Part shown: piece by piece, positions 53,968-63,966 of the stretch | Position numbering within the stretch: position 1 is the stretch's first letter | Layout: each line of letters begins with the position of its first letter | From: Halomonas qaidamensis | GTDB lineage: Bacteria; Pseudomonadota; Gammaproteobacteria; Pseudomonadales; Halomonadaceae | Length of the DNA: 64,000 nt | Direction: 5' to 3' | Assembly (NCBI RefSeq): GCF_025917315.1 | Contig: NZ_CP080627.1 | Location: forward strand, 3,410,001-3,474,000 | The notes under the pieces: generated by a model | The model's input: only the letters and a program-made list of their open reading frames with translations | Database searches by the model: none | What the model was told of the DNA's origin: nothing | Program-made: the position numbers and the translations under genes

Positions 53968-56791
53968 AGTGACGAATCTCGCCGCTGCCTTCGGGAAGAT
54001 TGCTAATACAGCGGCCACACAAATCTGGGTGCTCAGCATGAGTGCCAACATCGGCACGGTGGTGCCAGCAGCGCTCGCACTTCTGGTGCTCGCTTGCACT
54101 AACGGCCACTTTCAAGCCGTCAAGCTCGGTGCTTTCGGCGTTGGCAGCATCCGCTAGCGGTGCCAGATGTACTTCACTGGTGAGAATAACGAAGCGCAGC
54201 TCATCGCCCAACTTGGCAAGCGTGGCGTTCAGCTCATCGCTAACGTAAAGCGTCACTTCCGCCGCCAAACTACCTTTGATGACTTTAGCATTACGCGCGT
54301 CTTCCAGGCACTTGTTCACCGAGTGCTTCACTTCAAGCACTTGCTCCCAGAAGGCACGGCCCATCGCGGCATCATCTGCCAAGGTGCCAAGTTCGGTGTA
54401 GTAGGTTTCCAGCAGCACACTGTCGCCACGCTCGCCGGGAATATGCTCGTAAATCTCCTCGGCAGTGAACGACAGAATCGGTGCAACCCAGCGGCTGAGC
54501 GCTTCAACCACATGATAAAGCGCCGTTTGGGCGCTGCGGCGGGCCAACGAATCTGTTTGGGTGGTGTACTGGCGGTCTTTGATAACATCCAGGTAGAAAC
54601 CGCCCAATTCCCGTGCACAGAAGCCGTGCACCTGCTGGTACACATCCAGGAAACGGTACTCTTCATAGGCTTTTTCGATGCGCCCTTGCAGCTGTGCCGC
54701 GCGGTCAACTACCCACTGATCCAGCGCCAGCATATCGCCAAAGGCCACCTGATCTTTAACCGGATCAAAACCGTTCAGGTTAGAAAGCAAGAAGCGCGCG
54801 GTGTTACGAATGCGGCGGTACACATCGGCGGTGCGCTTGAGAATCTCATCTGACACCGCCATTTCACCAGAGTAATCGGTAGACGCGACCCACAGGCGAA
54901 GAATATCGGCACCCAGCTTATCCATTACTGTTTGCGGCGCAACCACATTGCCGATGGACTTCGACATCTTGCGGCCCTGGGCATCGACCGTGAAACCGTG
55001 GGTCAGCAGCTGACGGTACGGCGGGTGGCCGTCAATCGCGGAGCCGGTCAGTAGCGACGAATGGAACCAACCACGGTGCTGGTCCGAGCCTTCCAGGTAC
55101 AGGTCAGCACGCGGGCCGCTTTCATGGCCATGGGGGTGCGAGCCGCGCAGTACATGACGGTGCGTGGTGCCGGAATCAAACCAAACATCCAAGGTATCGG
55201 TGACTTTGTCGTACTCAGCCGCTTCAGCACCTAAAAGCTCTGCAGGGTCGAGTTTAAACCACGCCTCAATGCCCTCTTGCTCCACGCGCTTAGCGGCTTC
55301 TTCCATTAGCGAAACCGTGTTCGGGTGCAGCTCGCCGGTTTGCTTATGCAGAAAGAACGGAATCGGCACGCCCCAGTTACGCTGGCGAGAGATACACCAA
55401 TCAGGGCGATTAGCGATCATGCTATGCAAGCGCGCCTGCCCCCATGCGGGAGTAAACTCGGTGGCTTCAATACCTTCCAGCGCCCGCTCGCGCAGGGTTT
55501 TGCCGTCTTTACCTTGAATATCCATGCCCACAAACCACTGGGCAGTAGCGCGGTAAATCACCGGTGACTTATGCCGCCAGCAGTGCATATAGCTGTGCTT
55601 GATGGGCGTATGCGCCATCAGCGCGTTCACTTCGCGCAGCTTCTCAACGATATTCGGGTTGGCTTTCCAGATCATCTGACCGCCGAAGAACGGCAGATCA
55701 TCGGCATAAACACCGTTGCCCTGCACCGGGTTGAGCATGTCGTCAAAGCTCATGTCATGCTCACGGCAGGTGATAAAGTCATCCATGCCGTAGGAAGGCG
55801 CAGAGTGAACAATACCCGTGCTGCCCACTTCCGACTCAACGTAATCCGCTAGATACACCGGCGAAAGACGATCATAGAACGGGTGACGGAAATTGATCAG
55901 GTCCAGCGCTTTACCTTGCGCAGTAGCCATCACGCTACCGGTCAACCCATAGCGCTCTAAACAGCTTTCTACCAGCTCTTCTGCGAGCAGCAGCAGGCGT
56001 TCGCCGGTATCCACTAGCGCATAGGTAAACTCAGGATGAACGTTCAGCGCCTGGTTGGCAGGAATTGTCCAAGGCGTGGTGGTCCAGATCACCACTGCCG
56101 CTGGCTTGGGCAATTCGCTTAAACCAAAGGCCGCTGCCAGCTTGTCGGCATCTTCGACCGGAAAAGCCACATCGATAGCATCGGATTTTTTATCAGCGTA
56201 CTCAACTTCCGCTTCGGCCAGCGCCGAGCCACAATCAAAGCACCAGTTAACTGGTTTTAAGCCTTTAAACACGTAGCCCGCATCGACCATATCGGCCAAC
56301 GCACGGATTTCCCCCGCCTCGTTGGCGTAGTCCATCGAACGGTACGGGTGGTCCCAGTCACCAATAATACCCAGACGCACAAAGTCCGCTAGCTGGGTTT
56401 CGATCTGTGCACCAGCGTACTCACGGCATAGCTCACGGGCTTTATCGGCAGCCAAATGTTTACCGTGGGTAGTTTCTACCTTGTGCTCAATAGGCAGACC
56501 GTGGCAATCCCAACCCGGCACGTAAGGCGCATCAAAACCCGCCAGGTTTTTTGATTTAACGATAATATCTTTAAGAATTTTATTAACGGCGTGACCGATA
56601 TGAATGCTGCCGTTGGCGTAGGGAGGGCCATCGTGCAACACAAACAGCGGCGCGCCCGCGCGGGTGTCGCGCAAGCGCTGGTACAGGTCCATATCCTGCC
56701 ATTTAGAAACGCGCCCTGGCTCCTGCTTCGGCAGCATGCCGCGCATGGGAAAGTCGGTTTCTGGCAAGTTTAGCGTGTGCTTATAATCCAT
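53960..56791 (-). CDS. ileS: Isoleucyl-tRNA synthetase
   Basis: Class-I synthetase of 943 residues. HIGH motif [11 protein letters not shown], editing domain, KMSKS motif [10 protein letters not shown], and the C-terminal zinc site CERCWHH with CGRC, as in E. coli. Start: ATG 56791 ([18 protein letters not shown]) matches the family, 7 bp after the ribF stop; ATG 56815 would overlap ribF. The gene overlaps lspA, consistent with a single ribF-ileS-lspA transcript. Confidence 0.97.
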   Translation of the reverse strand: MDYKHTLNLPETDFPMRGMLPKQEPGRVSKWQDMDLYQRLRDTRAGAPLFVLHDGPPYANGSIHIGHAVNKILKDIIVKSKNLAGFDAPYVPGWDCHGLPIEHKVETTHGKHLAADKARELCREYAGAQIETQLADFVRLGIIGDWDHPYRSMDYANEAGEIRALADMVDAGYVFKGLKPVNWCFDCGSALAEAEVEYADKKSDAIDVAFPVEDADKLAAAFGLSELPKPAAVVIWTTTPWTIPANQALNVHPEFTYALVDTGERLLLLAEELVESCLERYGLTGSVMATAQGKALDLINFRHPFYDRLSPVYLADYVESEVGSTGIVHSAPSYGMDDFITCREHDMSFDDMLNPVQGNGVYADDLPFFGGQMIWKANPNIVEKLREVNALMAHTPIKHSYMHCWRHKSPVIYRATAQWFVGMDIQGKDGKTLRERALEGIEATEFTPAWGQARLHSMIANRPDWCISRQRNWGVPIPFFLHKQTGELHPNTVSLMEEAAKRVEQEGIEAWFKLDPAELLGAEAAEYDKVTDTLDVWFDSGTTHRHVLRGSHPHGHESGPRADLYLEGSDQHRGWFHSSLLTGSAIDGHPPYRQLLTHGFTVDAQGRKMSKSIGNVVAPQTVMDKLGADILRLWVASTDYSGEMAVSDEILKRTADVYRRIRNTARFLLSNLNGFDPVKDQVAFGDMLALDQWVVDRAAQLQGRIEKAYEEYRFLDVYQQVHGFCARELGGFYLDVIKDRQYTTQTDSLARRSAQTALYHVVEALSRWVAPILSFTAEEIYEHIPGERGDSVLLETYYTELGTLADDAAMGRAFWEQVLEVKHSVNKCLEDARNAKVIKGSLAAEVTLYVSDELNATLAKLGDELRFVILTSEVHLAPLADAANAESTELDGLKVAVSASEHQKCERCWHHRADVGTHAEHPDLCGRCISNLPEGSGEIRHYA

Positions 56792-56798
56792 AGTCCGG

Positions 56799-57836
56799 TC
56801 AGCCGTCGTTAGCATCGGCGGCGTTATCCGCCGAAGAGAAATCAGAAGAAGCGGTCTCACGCCCAAGCGGGGCCGAGGCCAGCGGAAGAGCATTCATGCA
56901 GCCAGTACCCGCTGTCGCAAAGTAGCGGCGCGCTCTGGCTTGATCGTGTTCAATTTGCGTTTTCAACGCATCAAAATCATCAAACTTCACTTCCCCGCGT
57001 AGCCGCGCGCAGGGGTAAACCGTCAGCCGCTGACCATAAAGGTCGCCTGAAAATTCCAATAAATGAACTTCCAGCGTCGGGCGCTTAGACCCCACCGTTG
57101 GCCGAAAGCCAACATTTGCTACTGCGGGGTAACGCTGGCCATTAGCCAGTTCAGCCACCACGGCAAACACACCGCGCAGCGTTAACGGCTGGGGCAATAG
57201 CGGCAAGTTAGCAGTAGGCACACCAATGGTGCGCCCTAGCTGTTGGTCACGCACCACGCGGCCATGCAGTGAATAAGGCCGACCTAGCAGGCGCGCCGCA
57301 ACCTCGAAATTGCCGCTGGCAAGTAAGGTGCGCACCCGCGTGCTAGATACCCGCTCGTCATCAACTTTAAAGGTGCGGGTGTGCTCTACACCAAACCCTT
57401 CCACCAGCCCGACGGTTTCCAGCAGATTGAAGTCGCCACGGCGGTCACAGCCAAATCGGAAGTCGTCGCCCACCACCAAATGCTTTACCCCTAGGCCATC
57501 AATCAGCACCTGATCGATAAACTCGCGCCCGGTCAGGCTGCGCAAGGCATCGTTGAAGGGTAGGCATAGCACCTGCTCGGCCCCATGATCGCGCAGCAGG
57601 CGCACTTTTTCGCGCAGGCGGGTTAGCCGTGGCGGCGCTTGCTCACCGGCAAAAAACTCCCGCGGCTGAGGTTCAAACACCACCACCGTCAACGGCACAT
57701 TCAAGCGCGCCGAATGCTCACGGCACTGCTGCAGGATCGCCTGATGGCCGCGATGCACACCATCAAAATTACCGATGGTAGCAACGCAGCCACGATGAGC
57801 CGCTGTCAGATTGTGCAGACCTCGTATGACGTGCAT
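56799..57836 (-). CDS. ribF: Bifunctional riboflavin kinase / FAD synthetase
   Basis: Makes FMN and then FAD. The 345 residues have an N-terminal adenylyltransferase domain ([42 protein letters not shown]) and a C-terminal flavokinase domain ([25 protein letters not shown]). About 30 residues longer than E. coli RibF owing to a Ser/Ala/Asp-rich tail. An 18-bp tandem repeat precedes the start. Confidence 0.96.
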   Translation of the reverse strand: MHVIRGLHNLTAAHRGCVATIGNFDGVHRGHQAILQQCREHSARLNVPLTVVVFEPQPREFFAGEQAPPRLTRLREKVRLLRDHGAEQVLCLPFNDALRSLTGREFIDQVLIDGLGVKHLVVGDDFRFGCDRRGDFNLLETVGLVEGFGVEHTRTFKVDDERVSSTRVRTLLASGNFEVAARLLGRPYSLHGRVVRDQQLGRTIGVPTANLPLLPQPLTLRGVFAVVAELANGQRYPAVANVGFRPTVGSKRPTLEVHLLEFSGDLYGQRLTVYPCARLRGEVKFDDFDALKTQIEHDQARARRYFATAGTGCMNALPLASAPLGRETASSDFSSADNAADANDG

Positions 57837-57846
57837 GGCACCTCTT

Positions 57847-57891
57847 TTTTAAAAGCGTTTGCCGTTTTAAAAGCGTTTACCGTTTAAAAGC
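57847..57891. repeat. 18-bp tandem repeat upstream of ribF
   Basis: TTTTAAAAGCGTTTGCCG (57847-57864) and TTTTAAAAGCGTTTACCG (57865-57882), then a partial third copy to 57891. The repeat starts 11 bp upstream of the ribF ATG, in the expected leader or promoter region. TTTTAAAA is itself palindromic. Function is unknown. Confidence 0.85.
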
Positions 57892-57987
57892 CTTCGATTA
57901 TAACGAACGCGCTGTTCCGGTGCAGGGGAAGATTACCTTCGTCCTGGCATTAGCTACTCGTTCACCTTACTGCTGGCTGTTTGCGCA

Positions 57988-59565
57988 TTAACTATTCATT
58001 TTAAAGTGACGCAGCCGCAGGCCAAATGCGGTCAGCCAAGCGAAATAAAGCCCGCCGCCCAGCACGACTAATCCTGTCACCCAGTAAATGCGCTGCCACA
58101 GCTCAAACTCAAGCCATGCCTGCCAATCAGGGGCTACCAGATAAAGCGCACTGCTCATTAACGCGCTGCCGCCCACTAATTGAACGGCGTAACGTCCCCA
58201 CCCTGGCTGAAAGATCAACACCTTCTGGCGATAGAGCAGATACCCCAGCAACCCAGCATTTAAAAATGCCGACAGTGCGGTCGCCAGCGCCAAACCCGCG
58301 TGGGCAAGCGGCCAAATCAACAGCAGGTTGAACACCATGTTAGCCACCATGGCGATAATGCCCACTTTCACCGGCGTTTTAGTATCCTGACGGGCAAAGA
58401 AACCCGGCGCTAACACTTTAATCAACATAAACGCCACCAGCCCAAACGCGTAGGCACGTAGGCTCATGGCAGCCATTTGAATATCGTTATCAGTCATTGC
58501 CCCGTAGTGGAACAGGGTAATCAAAAACGGTTCCGCCAACACGGCCAACGCCAGCGCGGCGGGCACTCCTAACAACAGCACCACACGAATGGCCCAGTCC
58601 AGCATGGCCGAAAAGTGTTCGGTGGACTGCTCCGCATGGCGTTTAGAAAGCGCTGGCAAAATAATCGTACCAATCGCCACACCAAACACCCCAAGCGGCA
58701 GCTCGACCAACCTATCCGAATAGTACAGCCATGACACGCTACCCGCCGTTAATAACGACGCCAATACGGTGTCCAGCAGCAGATTAATCTGCGAGACCGA
58801 CACCCCAAACAGCGCGGGGGCCATCAGCTTCAGAATGCGCTTCACCCCTTCATGGGCAAAATTTGGCCACGGGGTTGGCAACAGCCCCAGGCGCAGCAAA
58901 AACGGCACCTGAAACACTAATTGGGCAGCCCCGGCAATCAACACCCCCCAAGCCAGCGCCATGGCGGGCTCTTCCATTAACGGCATGAGCAGCAGCGCCG
59001 CGCCAATCAGCGAAAGATTCAGCAGCACCGGGGTAAAGGCGGGCACCGCAAAGCGGTTCCAGGTGTTCAACACGCTACCCGAAAAAGCGGTTAACGAAAT
59101 CAGCAGCAAATAGGGAAACGTCAGCCGCAGCATATCGGCAGTCATGGCTAACTTTTCGGGGTCACGCCCGAAGCCAGGGGCAAATACCCACACCAGCCAC
59201 GGGGCACCCAGCATCGCCAACGCGGTTATTAGCGCTAAAATGGCCGTTAGGCTGCCCGCCACCGCATTTAGTAACTCACGAATTTCCTGCTTACTGCGCT
59301 GGGTAGAGTACTCGGAAAGCACCGGCACAAAGGCTTGGTTAAACGCCCCTTCAGCAAACAAACGGCGCAGAAAGTTAGGAATTTTAAACGCGACAAAAAA
59401 CGCATCGGCCCCGCTTCCCGCCCCCAAAAAGGTCGCCACCACCACATCGCGCACCAGCCCCATCACTCGCGACAGCATGGTCATCGCGCTGACCACTAAC
59501 CCAGAGCGCATCAACCCGCGGCGCGGGGGAGACATATTGGCTTGCGGAGGCGTGTTCGTGGTCAT
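57988..59565 (-). CDS. murJ: Lipid II flippase MurJ
   Basis: Inner-membrane flippase of 525 residues with fourteen predicted helices that exposes lipid II to the periplasm. Conserved features: SRVMGLVRDVVVATFLGAG, FKIPNFLRRLFAEGAFNQAFVP with the functional Arg residues, and APGFFARQDTKTPVK. ATG 59565 has a weak ribosome site, and ATG 59535 is a plausible alternative. Between rpsT and ribF as in other gammaproteobacteria. Confidence 0.96.
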   Translation of the reverse strand: MTTNTPPQANMSPPRRGLMRSGLVVSAMTMLSRVMGLVRDVVVATFLGAGSGADAFFVAFKIPNFLRRLFAEGAFNQAFVPVLSEYSTQRSKQEIRELLNAVAGSLTAILALITALAMLGAPWLVWVFAPGFGRDPEKLAMTADMLRLTFPYLLLISLTAFSGSVLNTWNRFAVPAFTPVLLNLSLIGAALLLMPLMEEPAMALAWGVLIAGAAQLVFQVPFLLRLGLLPTPWPNFAHEGVKRILKLMAPALFGVSVSQINLLLDTVLASLLTAGSVSWLYYSDRLVELPLGVFGVAIGTIILPALSKRHAEQSTEHFSAMLDWAIRVVLLLGVPAALALAVLAEPFLITLFHYGAMTDNDIQMAAMSLRAYAFGLVAFMLIKVLAPGFFARQDTKTPVKVGIIAMVANMVFNLLLIWPLAHAGLALATALSAFLNAGLLGYLLYRQKVLIFQPGWGRYAVQLVGGSALMSSALYLVAPDWQAWLEFELWQRIYWVTGLVVLGGGLYFAWLTAFGLRLRHFKMNS

Positions 59566-59613
59566 GACTCAATCCATAAGCTCACAGTGCATCGCTACAG
59601 GCGATGTTCAGAC

Positions 59614-59645
59614 ACAAAAAAACCGGCCGCAGCCGGTTTTTTTTA
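59614..59645. terminator. Bidirectional terminator between rpsT and murJ
   Basis: AACCGGC (59621-59627) / GCCGGTT (59632-59638) with A-run before and T-run after, so it works on either strand. On the minus strand it lies 22 bp after the rpsT stop. Confidence 0.9.
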
Positions 59646-59659
59646 TGGCGCCTGCCGGC

Positions 59660-59926
59660 TTACGCCGCCAGAGCCTTAATGCGCTTGTTCAAGCGGCTTT
59701 TCAGACGTGCAGCTTTCTTCTTAGAAAGAACGTCTTTATCAGCGATGCGGTCGACAACCGGCTGCATAGCCCGGAACTCTTCCATCGCTTTGCCATGATC
59801 GCCAGTGCTGATCGCTTTGATCACACGCTTGATGTAGGTGCGGACCATGCTGCGCTGGCTGGCTTTCAGGACGCGACGAGTCTCGGCCTGGCGGGCGCGC
59901 TTGCGTGCTTGCTTGCTGTTCGCCAC
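59660..59926 (-). CDS. rpsT: Ribosomal protein S20
   Basis: 88-residue basic protein that binds 16S rRNA. Typical ANSKQARKRARQAETRR beginning and KGVIPKN-like region; ends with HKNKAARLKSRL-type sequence (KKKAARLKSRLNKRIKAL). Start is GTG at 59926 with AAGGAG upstream; E. coli rpsT likewise uses a non-ATG start (from memory), which has been tied to autogenous control. Confidence 0.97.
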   Translation of the reverse strand: MANSKQARKRARQAETRRVLKASQRSMVRTYIKRVIKAISTGDHGKAMEEFRAMQPVVDRIADKDVLSKKKAARLKSRLNKRIKALAA

Positions 59927-60282
59927 AGGTATCTCCTTGGAGAATAAAGGTTGCCAATCAACGGCAACGAATTAACTATGTATTTGTCGGTCGGCTTTTA
60001 TCTCTAGGTTTTCACCTCTAGGTTTTCGCCACGACACGACCTTTCCGTCAGTATCTTTCCACAACAACCAATTGATTTGGAAGCAATTAAAATGCTGCCA
60101 AATAGTGTAACGAGCAGTTCAAAATCTGCCCGCCCACGGGTCTTGTCTGAGAGGATGGCATAGTCTATCACGCGTTAAGCGGGCTTGCCAGCGCTTGTCA
60201 ATGCTTTTCTACCCGCAGCATCACGCTTAATTCAGCACCTCTTTCGCTCTACAGGCTGTATCAAACTCTATTTCTTCAAAGA
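59927..60282. other. Gene-free stretch upstream of rpsT
   Basis: 356 bp with no credible gene. It holds the rpsT leader and a 14-bp near-duplication (TCTAGGTTTTCACC / TCTAGGTTTTCGCC, 60003-60030) in the probable promoter region. Nothing else recognisable up to the end of the ParA-like gene. Confidence 0.7.
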
Positions 60283-60975
60283 CTATTTCTTCGAGTCCAA
60301 GAAACCAACCTGCGCATACGCGTTGCGTAGCCACACCTTCATGCGCTGACGCTCGGCAATATTCATAAGGCTACGGTCGTTGGCCACCGCCCAAAAGCTG
60401 CTGTTGTTGAAGTCAATTTTCTGGGTCAGTTTGGCATGTAGCTTGGGCAGCTCTATCAACGTAGCGCCCTGGGCGCTGGCCTGTTGATAAACATCAGAGC
60501 GCTGGAAGCGCGTGAAACTCTCACCCCGCCCCAAGTTTTGCACCACCACTAGCTCAACCGGCTGGGCACTGTAACGTTCCAGCACCTCGGCAAGCAGTGC
60601 AACAGAATCCGCACCATCATCCATCACGTGCCACCACACCACCTGCATGCCTAGCTCATTCAACAGCCCAAACACATCGGTATCTTCAATCCAGCGGTTA
60701 ATCGGCTGGGCAGACTGTGCCGCCAAATCAATAATTAAGTCCCGCTCGGGGTGCTCTTCCAGCGCCGTCAGTATGCCGTCTAGGCTATCGTCGTCGCCCA
60801 CCACCACGGGGGAGGCATAATCCTGATAAAAACGCGAAAACGTACCGTGGGAAGCATCGCAATCAAACCCCAAGAATGGCATCTCGTGATCGATGTAATA
60901 CTGCGCCAACACCCGCGCCGTCATCGACTTACCCACCCCACCTTTCTCACCGCCAATAAAGTGCACCCTGCCCAT
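60283..60975 (-). CDS. ParA-like P-loop ATPase of unknown role
   Basis: 230-residue ATPase with a deviant Walker A (IGGEKGGVGKSMTARVL, residues 7-23), the FLGFDCDASHGTFSRFY region and DLIIDLAAQSAQ as a Walker-B-like strand. It resembles TraL/mobilisation-type and orphan ParA-like proteins more than chromosomal Soj; no parB or centromere-like repeats lie nearby. It follows the chemoreceptor gene on the same strand after 83 bp, so a role in receptor placement is conceivable but only an inference. Start: ATG 60975 with GGAGA upstream. Confidence 0.75.
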   Translation of the reverse strand: MGRVHFIGGEKGGVGKSMTARVLAQYYIDHEMPFLGFDCDASHGTFSRFYQDYASPVVVGDDDSLDGILTALEEHPERDLIIDLAAQSAQPINRWIEDTDVFGLLNELGMQVVWWHVMDDGADSVALLAEVLERYSAQPVELVVVQNLGRGESFTRFQRSDVYQQASAQGATLIELPKLHAKLTQKIDFNNSSFWAVANDRSLMNIAERQRMKVWLRNAYAQVGFLDSKK

Positions 60976-61058
60976 ACCTGTTTCTCCAGTGTGGTTAAAC
61001 ACCCAGCCCTTAGCGAATTTAGCAGGAAATGGCAAAAGCGGAAGACATAACAAGAGTG

Positions 61059-62759
61059 TTAATACGCAGGCAAATACGCCAACTCATGCTGCTGGTTAAT
61101 TTCATCCACCGTGCGAGCACGCGGTTGCAGTTGGTCTTCATCAAGATCAAACCGGGCAATCGCCTCGCCTAACTGACTTGAGCGCAAGCGAAGCTCTTCC
61201 CCCGTGGCGGCGGTTTGCTTCACCAAGTCCGCATTCTGTTGTGTCACGCCATCCATTTGCGTTACCGCCTGCCCAACTTCTTGTACCGCTCGTGCCTGTT
61301 CGGCGCTGGCCTGACTGATTTCACCCACCAGAGCGGTAACGCGATTAATTGCCTCAACAACACGGTGCGTTTTTTCGCTGGCTTTATTCACCAGGGAAGC
61401 GCTCTCCGTTACCTGCTGTAAATTAGCGTGAATAAGCTCACTGATTTGGCGCGACGCCTCTGCACTGCGCGTGGCCAGGTTACGCACTTCTTGAGCCACC
61501 ACTGCAAAACCGCGCCCCGCCTCACCGGCCCGCGCGGCTTCCACTGATGCGTTTAACGCTAAAATATTGGTTTGGAAAGCAATGCTGTCAATCAGCGATA
61601 CAATCGTCACGACTTCTTCCGAGCGGGTATTCAGCGCCTGCATCGCAGACTCCACCTGCTTAACCATAGCGCCGCCTTCTCCAGCAAGCGCGGCAGCATC
61701 ACTGGCCTGATGATCGACCTGCTTGGCACGCTCAGCATTATGGGCAACCGTAGAACCCAGCTGCTCCATGGCAGTGGCTGATTGCGTCAGCATACTTGCC
61801 TGCTGCTCAACGCGGCTTAAGAGTTCCGTACTATTATCAGAGATCTGATAGCTGTCATTCTCAACTTCAAACGAGGCCAAACGAACACGGTTGACGGTCT
61901 CGGAGAGCTGCTGCGTCATATCGCTCAGGGCCTGCATAATACTGTTTTCGGAAAATCTGTTTTCTGAAAACCTGTTTCCCGAAAAACCACTTGCTGAAAC
62001 ACCGTTCGCCGCTGTACTGAAATCGCCGGAGCCAATGGTTTGCACACGTTCCCTGACTTTTTCTGGCGTCGCGCCAAGGGTGCGTTTCAACCAACGCCCA
62101 GGTAAGGCGGCAATAATTAAGCTAATCACAATGGCCAGCCCTACCAACACCAGCATAGTGGCCTGAAAAGTGCCGGCTAACTCACGTGCTGCACGGGTTT
62201 CCTCAACACTGCGCACTTCTTGCAAATCGATAAACGCATTAATGTCACCCAGCCATTGCTTAAAGCGGGGTGCGGCATCTTCAAAAAGCACAAAACGAGC
62301 CGCAGACAGGTTATTAGTACTACGAAATGCCAGCACTTCCGCCACCGCTGCTTGTGTGCTTTCTGCCGTGCGCTGAATCTGCGCATAGGCTTCGCGCTCA
62401 GCCTCAGGGATATCGTCATGGGTGGTAAGCAGAGCAGACAGGGCGCTTTCCGCCTCTGCGTAATCCTCTTCTAATGCCTTTATAAGATCGAGCTGTTCTT
62501 GAACGGCGCTATAGGTAGTCAGCCCCACCACATCGCGCAGCGCAATGGCACGGTCGTGCACACTACCGCGAAAATCAATCGCGTAACGCTGCTTCATACC
62601 ATGCACATCATTGATACGCGTTAACGCCTCATCAATCGCGTTAACGCGTTGAATACCAATCGCGGTAATGGCTACCATCAGGGCGATAATCACAGCAAAG
62701 CCCAACCAGAGCCAGTGCTGAAAACCAAGTGCATAACGACCTTTTTGCAGTAGCGCCAT
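61059..62759 (-). CDS. Methyl-accepting chemotaxis protein (four-helix-bundle sensor)
   Basis: Chemoreceptor of 566 residues. Membrane helix 15-35, a periplasmic four-helix-bundle domain (to about 200), a second helix about 202-222, a short membrane-proximal linker with a degenerate HAMP, then the signalling hairpin ([23 protein letters not shown]). Between the linker and the signalling domain is an odd repeat segment ([15 protein letters not shown], about residues 260-274). No C-terminal CheR pentapeptide. AAGGA precedes the ATG. No sigma-28 box was seen, unlike the 27.5-kb pair. Confidence 0.92.
   Translation of the reverse strand: MALLQKGRYALGFQHWLWLGFAVIIALMVAITAIGIQRVNAIDEALTRINDVHGMKQRYAIDFRGSVHDRAIALRDVVGLTTYSAVQEQLDLIKALEEDYAEAESALSALLTTHDDIPEAEREAYAQIQRTAESTQAAVAEVLAFRSTNNLSAARFVLFEDAAPRFKQWLGDINAFIDLQEVRSVEETRAARELAGTFQATMLVLVGLAIVISLIIAALPGRWLKRTLGATPEKVRERVQTIGSGDFSTAANGVSASGFSGNRFSENRFSENSIMQALSDMTQQLSETVNRVRLASFEVENDSYQISDNSTELLSRVEQQASMLTQSATAMEQLGSTVAHNAERAKQVDHQASDAAALAGEGGAMVKQVESAMQALNTRSEEVVTIVSLIDSIAFQTNILALNASVEAARAGEAGRGFAVVAQEVRNLATRSAEASRQISELIHANLQQVTESASLVNKASEKTHRVVEAINRVTALVGEISQASAEQARAVQEVGQAVTQMDGVTQQNADLVKQTAATGEELRLRSSQLGEAIARFDLDEDQLQPRARTVDEINQQHELAYLPAY
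61942..61986. repeat. 15-bp tandem repeat in the chemoreceptor linker
   Basis: Three units of 15 bp (61942-61956, 61957-61971, 61972-61986), consensus CTGTTTTC-(T/G)-GAAAA plus one base, each containing a small TTTTC/GAAAA dyad. They encode five-residue units of the form RFSEN in the receptor. Confidence 0.85.
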
Positions 62760-63076
62760 GGTGCTTCCTTAAGATAAGTGAACCAAGATGCTTAGCCACT
62801 GCAATATGCGTGCCGGGTTTTAATGCGGATAATCAGTCATTTATGGGCTTTAATGATAAATAAAGCGCTGCCCGCGCACCAAAAAAGTGCAAAGAAATCA
62901 AAGAGAGGGAATTATCTAGCTGCTGGCTCTGAATATTCACCAGTGCAATGAAGCCCGAGCGGCAAACTGCCGCCGGTCTTGCCAATTGTGCTCTACAATG
63001 GAGAAAATCACTGGAAAGCGGCACAAAAAATATCGCGAACATGGTCGAATCGGTACAGGGGGGTTTAGAGCGCTAC
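62760..63076. other. Intergenic stretch between chemoreceptor and rfbB-like remnant
   Basis: About 320 bp without a recognisable gene. It includes the chemoreceptor leader on the minus strand. A frame open from 62948 leads into the remnant described next, but its first 43 codons show no similarity to dehydratases. Confidence 0.6.
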
Positions 63077-63190
63077 CGGCCTAATCTAAACTATATGCTG
63101 CTGGACGAGCTAAGTTGGCAACCCCAAGAAAGCTTTCACAGCGGCCTTAGAAAAACCGTAGAATGGGCAACCAAAGGGCAACATAGCTAA
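63077..63190 (+). pseudogene. rfbB: 3' remnant of a dTDP-glucose 4,6-dehydratase gene
   Basis: The frame reads ...LLDELSWQPQESFHSGLRKT followed by VEWATKGQHS and a stop. This matches the C-terminal segment of RmlB/RfbB (E. coli: [20 protein letters not shown], from memory). The Rossmann and active-site parts, some 280 residues, are missing, and upstream codons do not align. It is interpreted as the tail left after deletion or replacement. The downstream rmlA-like start (63963) supports an old rml operon here. Confidence 0.55.
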
Positions 63191-63211
63191 CGTAATGGCC
63201 AGGAGAAACAT

Positions 63212-63382
63212 ATGAAACATACTACGCCAATGCCACCACAGCGCCATAAACGCGTTTTCTTAACTGAAGACATGGAAGCCCACGCCAAAGAAATTTCTCA
63301 AGATAAAGAAAAGTCGAGGAAATTTCTTATTAGGGCAGGCCTGATAAAGCAAAACGGCGAACCAACCAAAGAGTTTAGCTGA
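63212..63382 (+). CDS. Small protein paired with the ART-like gene (putative antitoxin)
   Basis: 56-residue protein beginning MKHTTPMPPQRHKRVFLTED and ending LIRAGLIKQNGEPTKEFS; highly charged, mostly helical by appearance (DMEAHAKEISQDKEKSRKFL), no signal peptide or membrane helix. AGGAGA precedes the ATG with good spacing. Its TGA overlaps the ATG of the next gene by one base, implying coupled translation. Ending RAGLIKQNGEPT resembles the tails of small partner proteins of toxin-like genes. An antitoxin role is inferred from position and size only. Confidence 0.7.
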   Translation: MKHTTPMPPQRHKRVFLTEDMEAHAKEISQDKEKSRKFLIRAGLIKQNGEPTKEFS

Positions 63383-63966
63383 TGCAAAGTGGCTATAAAC
63401 TCTCTCCTCTAGTGGGCTATCACGGCTGCGATAAAGCCGTCGCTGAGAAAGTTTTATCTGGACAAGCACACCTCAATCACAGCGAAAATGAGTATGACTG
63501 GCTCGGAGACGGCATCTACTTCTGGGTAGACAGCTACGAGCGCGCTCTGGAGTGGGCAAATAAGGGCAACAACAAGACACCTTATGTGGTGGGCGCCTTC
63601 ATCGACCCAGGCTTTTGCCTAAATTTAACGGATTACGGCGTAACATCAGAGCTAAAAACTGCGTACCAATTTCTTAAAGAGACCTACGCACAAATAGGTG
63701 AAGATTTACCAACAAACGCTGTTATGCAACATGGCAAGCCCATGACACGTAAGCTAGATTGCGCCGTGATAAAAGCCGCTCATCAGTTACGCCAAGATGC
63801 AGGCGAGCCAAGCTTTGATACCGTTTATGGCGTGTTCGAAGAAGGTGACGTACTTTACCCCGGCTCGGCCTTAAAAGAGCACACGCATGTTCAGATGGCT
63901 GTGCGCAACCAGCAATCGATTATTGGCTATTTCAGGCCAGAGCAACTAATAAGTAGCACACCATGA
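63382..63966 (+). CDS. ADP-ribosyltransferase-like protein (putative toxin or defence effector)
   Basis: 194-residue cytosolic protein. It has three spaced motifs suggestive of the ART fold: GYHGCDKAVAEKVLSG (His14), DWLGDGIYFWVDSYERALEW (Tyr46) and HVQMAVRNQQSIIGYF (Gln171), giving an H-Y-Q type triad like that of DUF3990-related proteins, where the third residue varies. After His14 a loop and the GIYFW...ALEWA strand-helix are typical of ART toxins. The partner upstream overlaps it by one base, and a putative rmlA start overlaps its stop (ATGA). Exact target (protein, RNA or small molecule) is unknown, and catalysis itself is unproven. Confidence 0.7.
   Translation: MQSGYKLSPLVGYHGCDKAVAEKVLSGQAHLNHSENEYDWLGDGIYFWVDSYERALEWANKGNNKTPYVVGAFIDPGFCLNLTDYGVTSELKTAYQFLKETYAQIGEDLPTNAVMQHGKPMTRKLDCAVIKAAHQLRQDAGEPSFDTVYGVFEEGDVLYPGSALKEHTHVQMAVRNQQSIIGYFRPEQLISSTP

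Noticed and set aside
54167..54853. Long open frame (228 codons) antisense to ileS
   Set aside because: It lies wholly within a strongly conserved gene on the opposite strand; the encoded sequence has no recognisable family and no ribosome site, as expected for a shadow frame in moderate-to-high G+C DNA.
62948..63076. Whole frame from 62948 as an intact 80-residue gene
   Set aside because: Only the last 30-odd codons resemble a known protein (RmlB C-terminus); the first part has no similarity and no ribosome site, so the tail is treated as a remnant.
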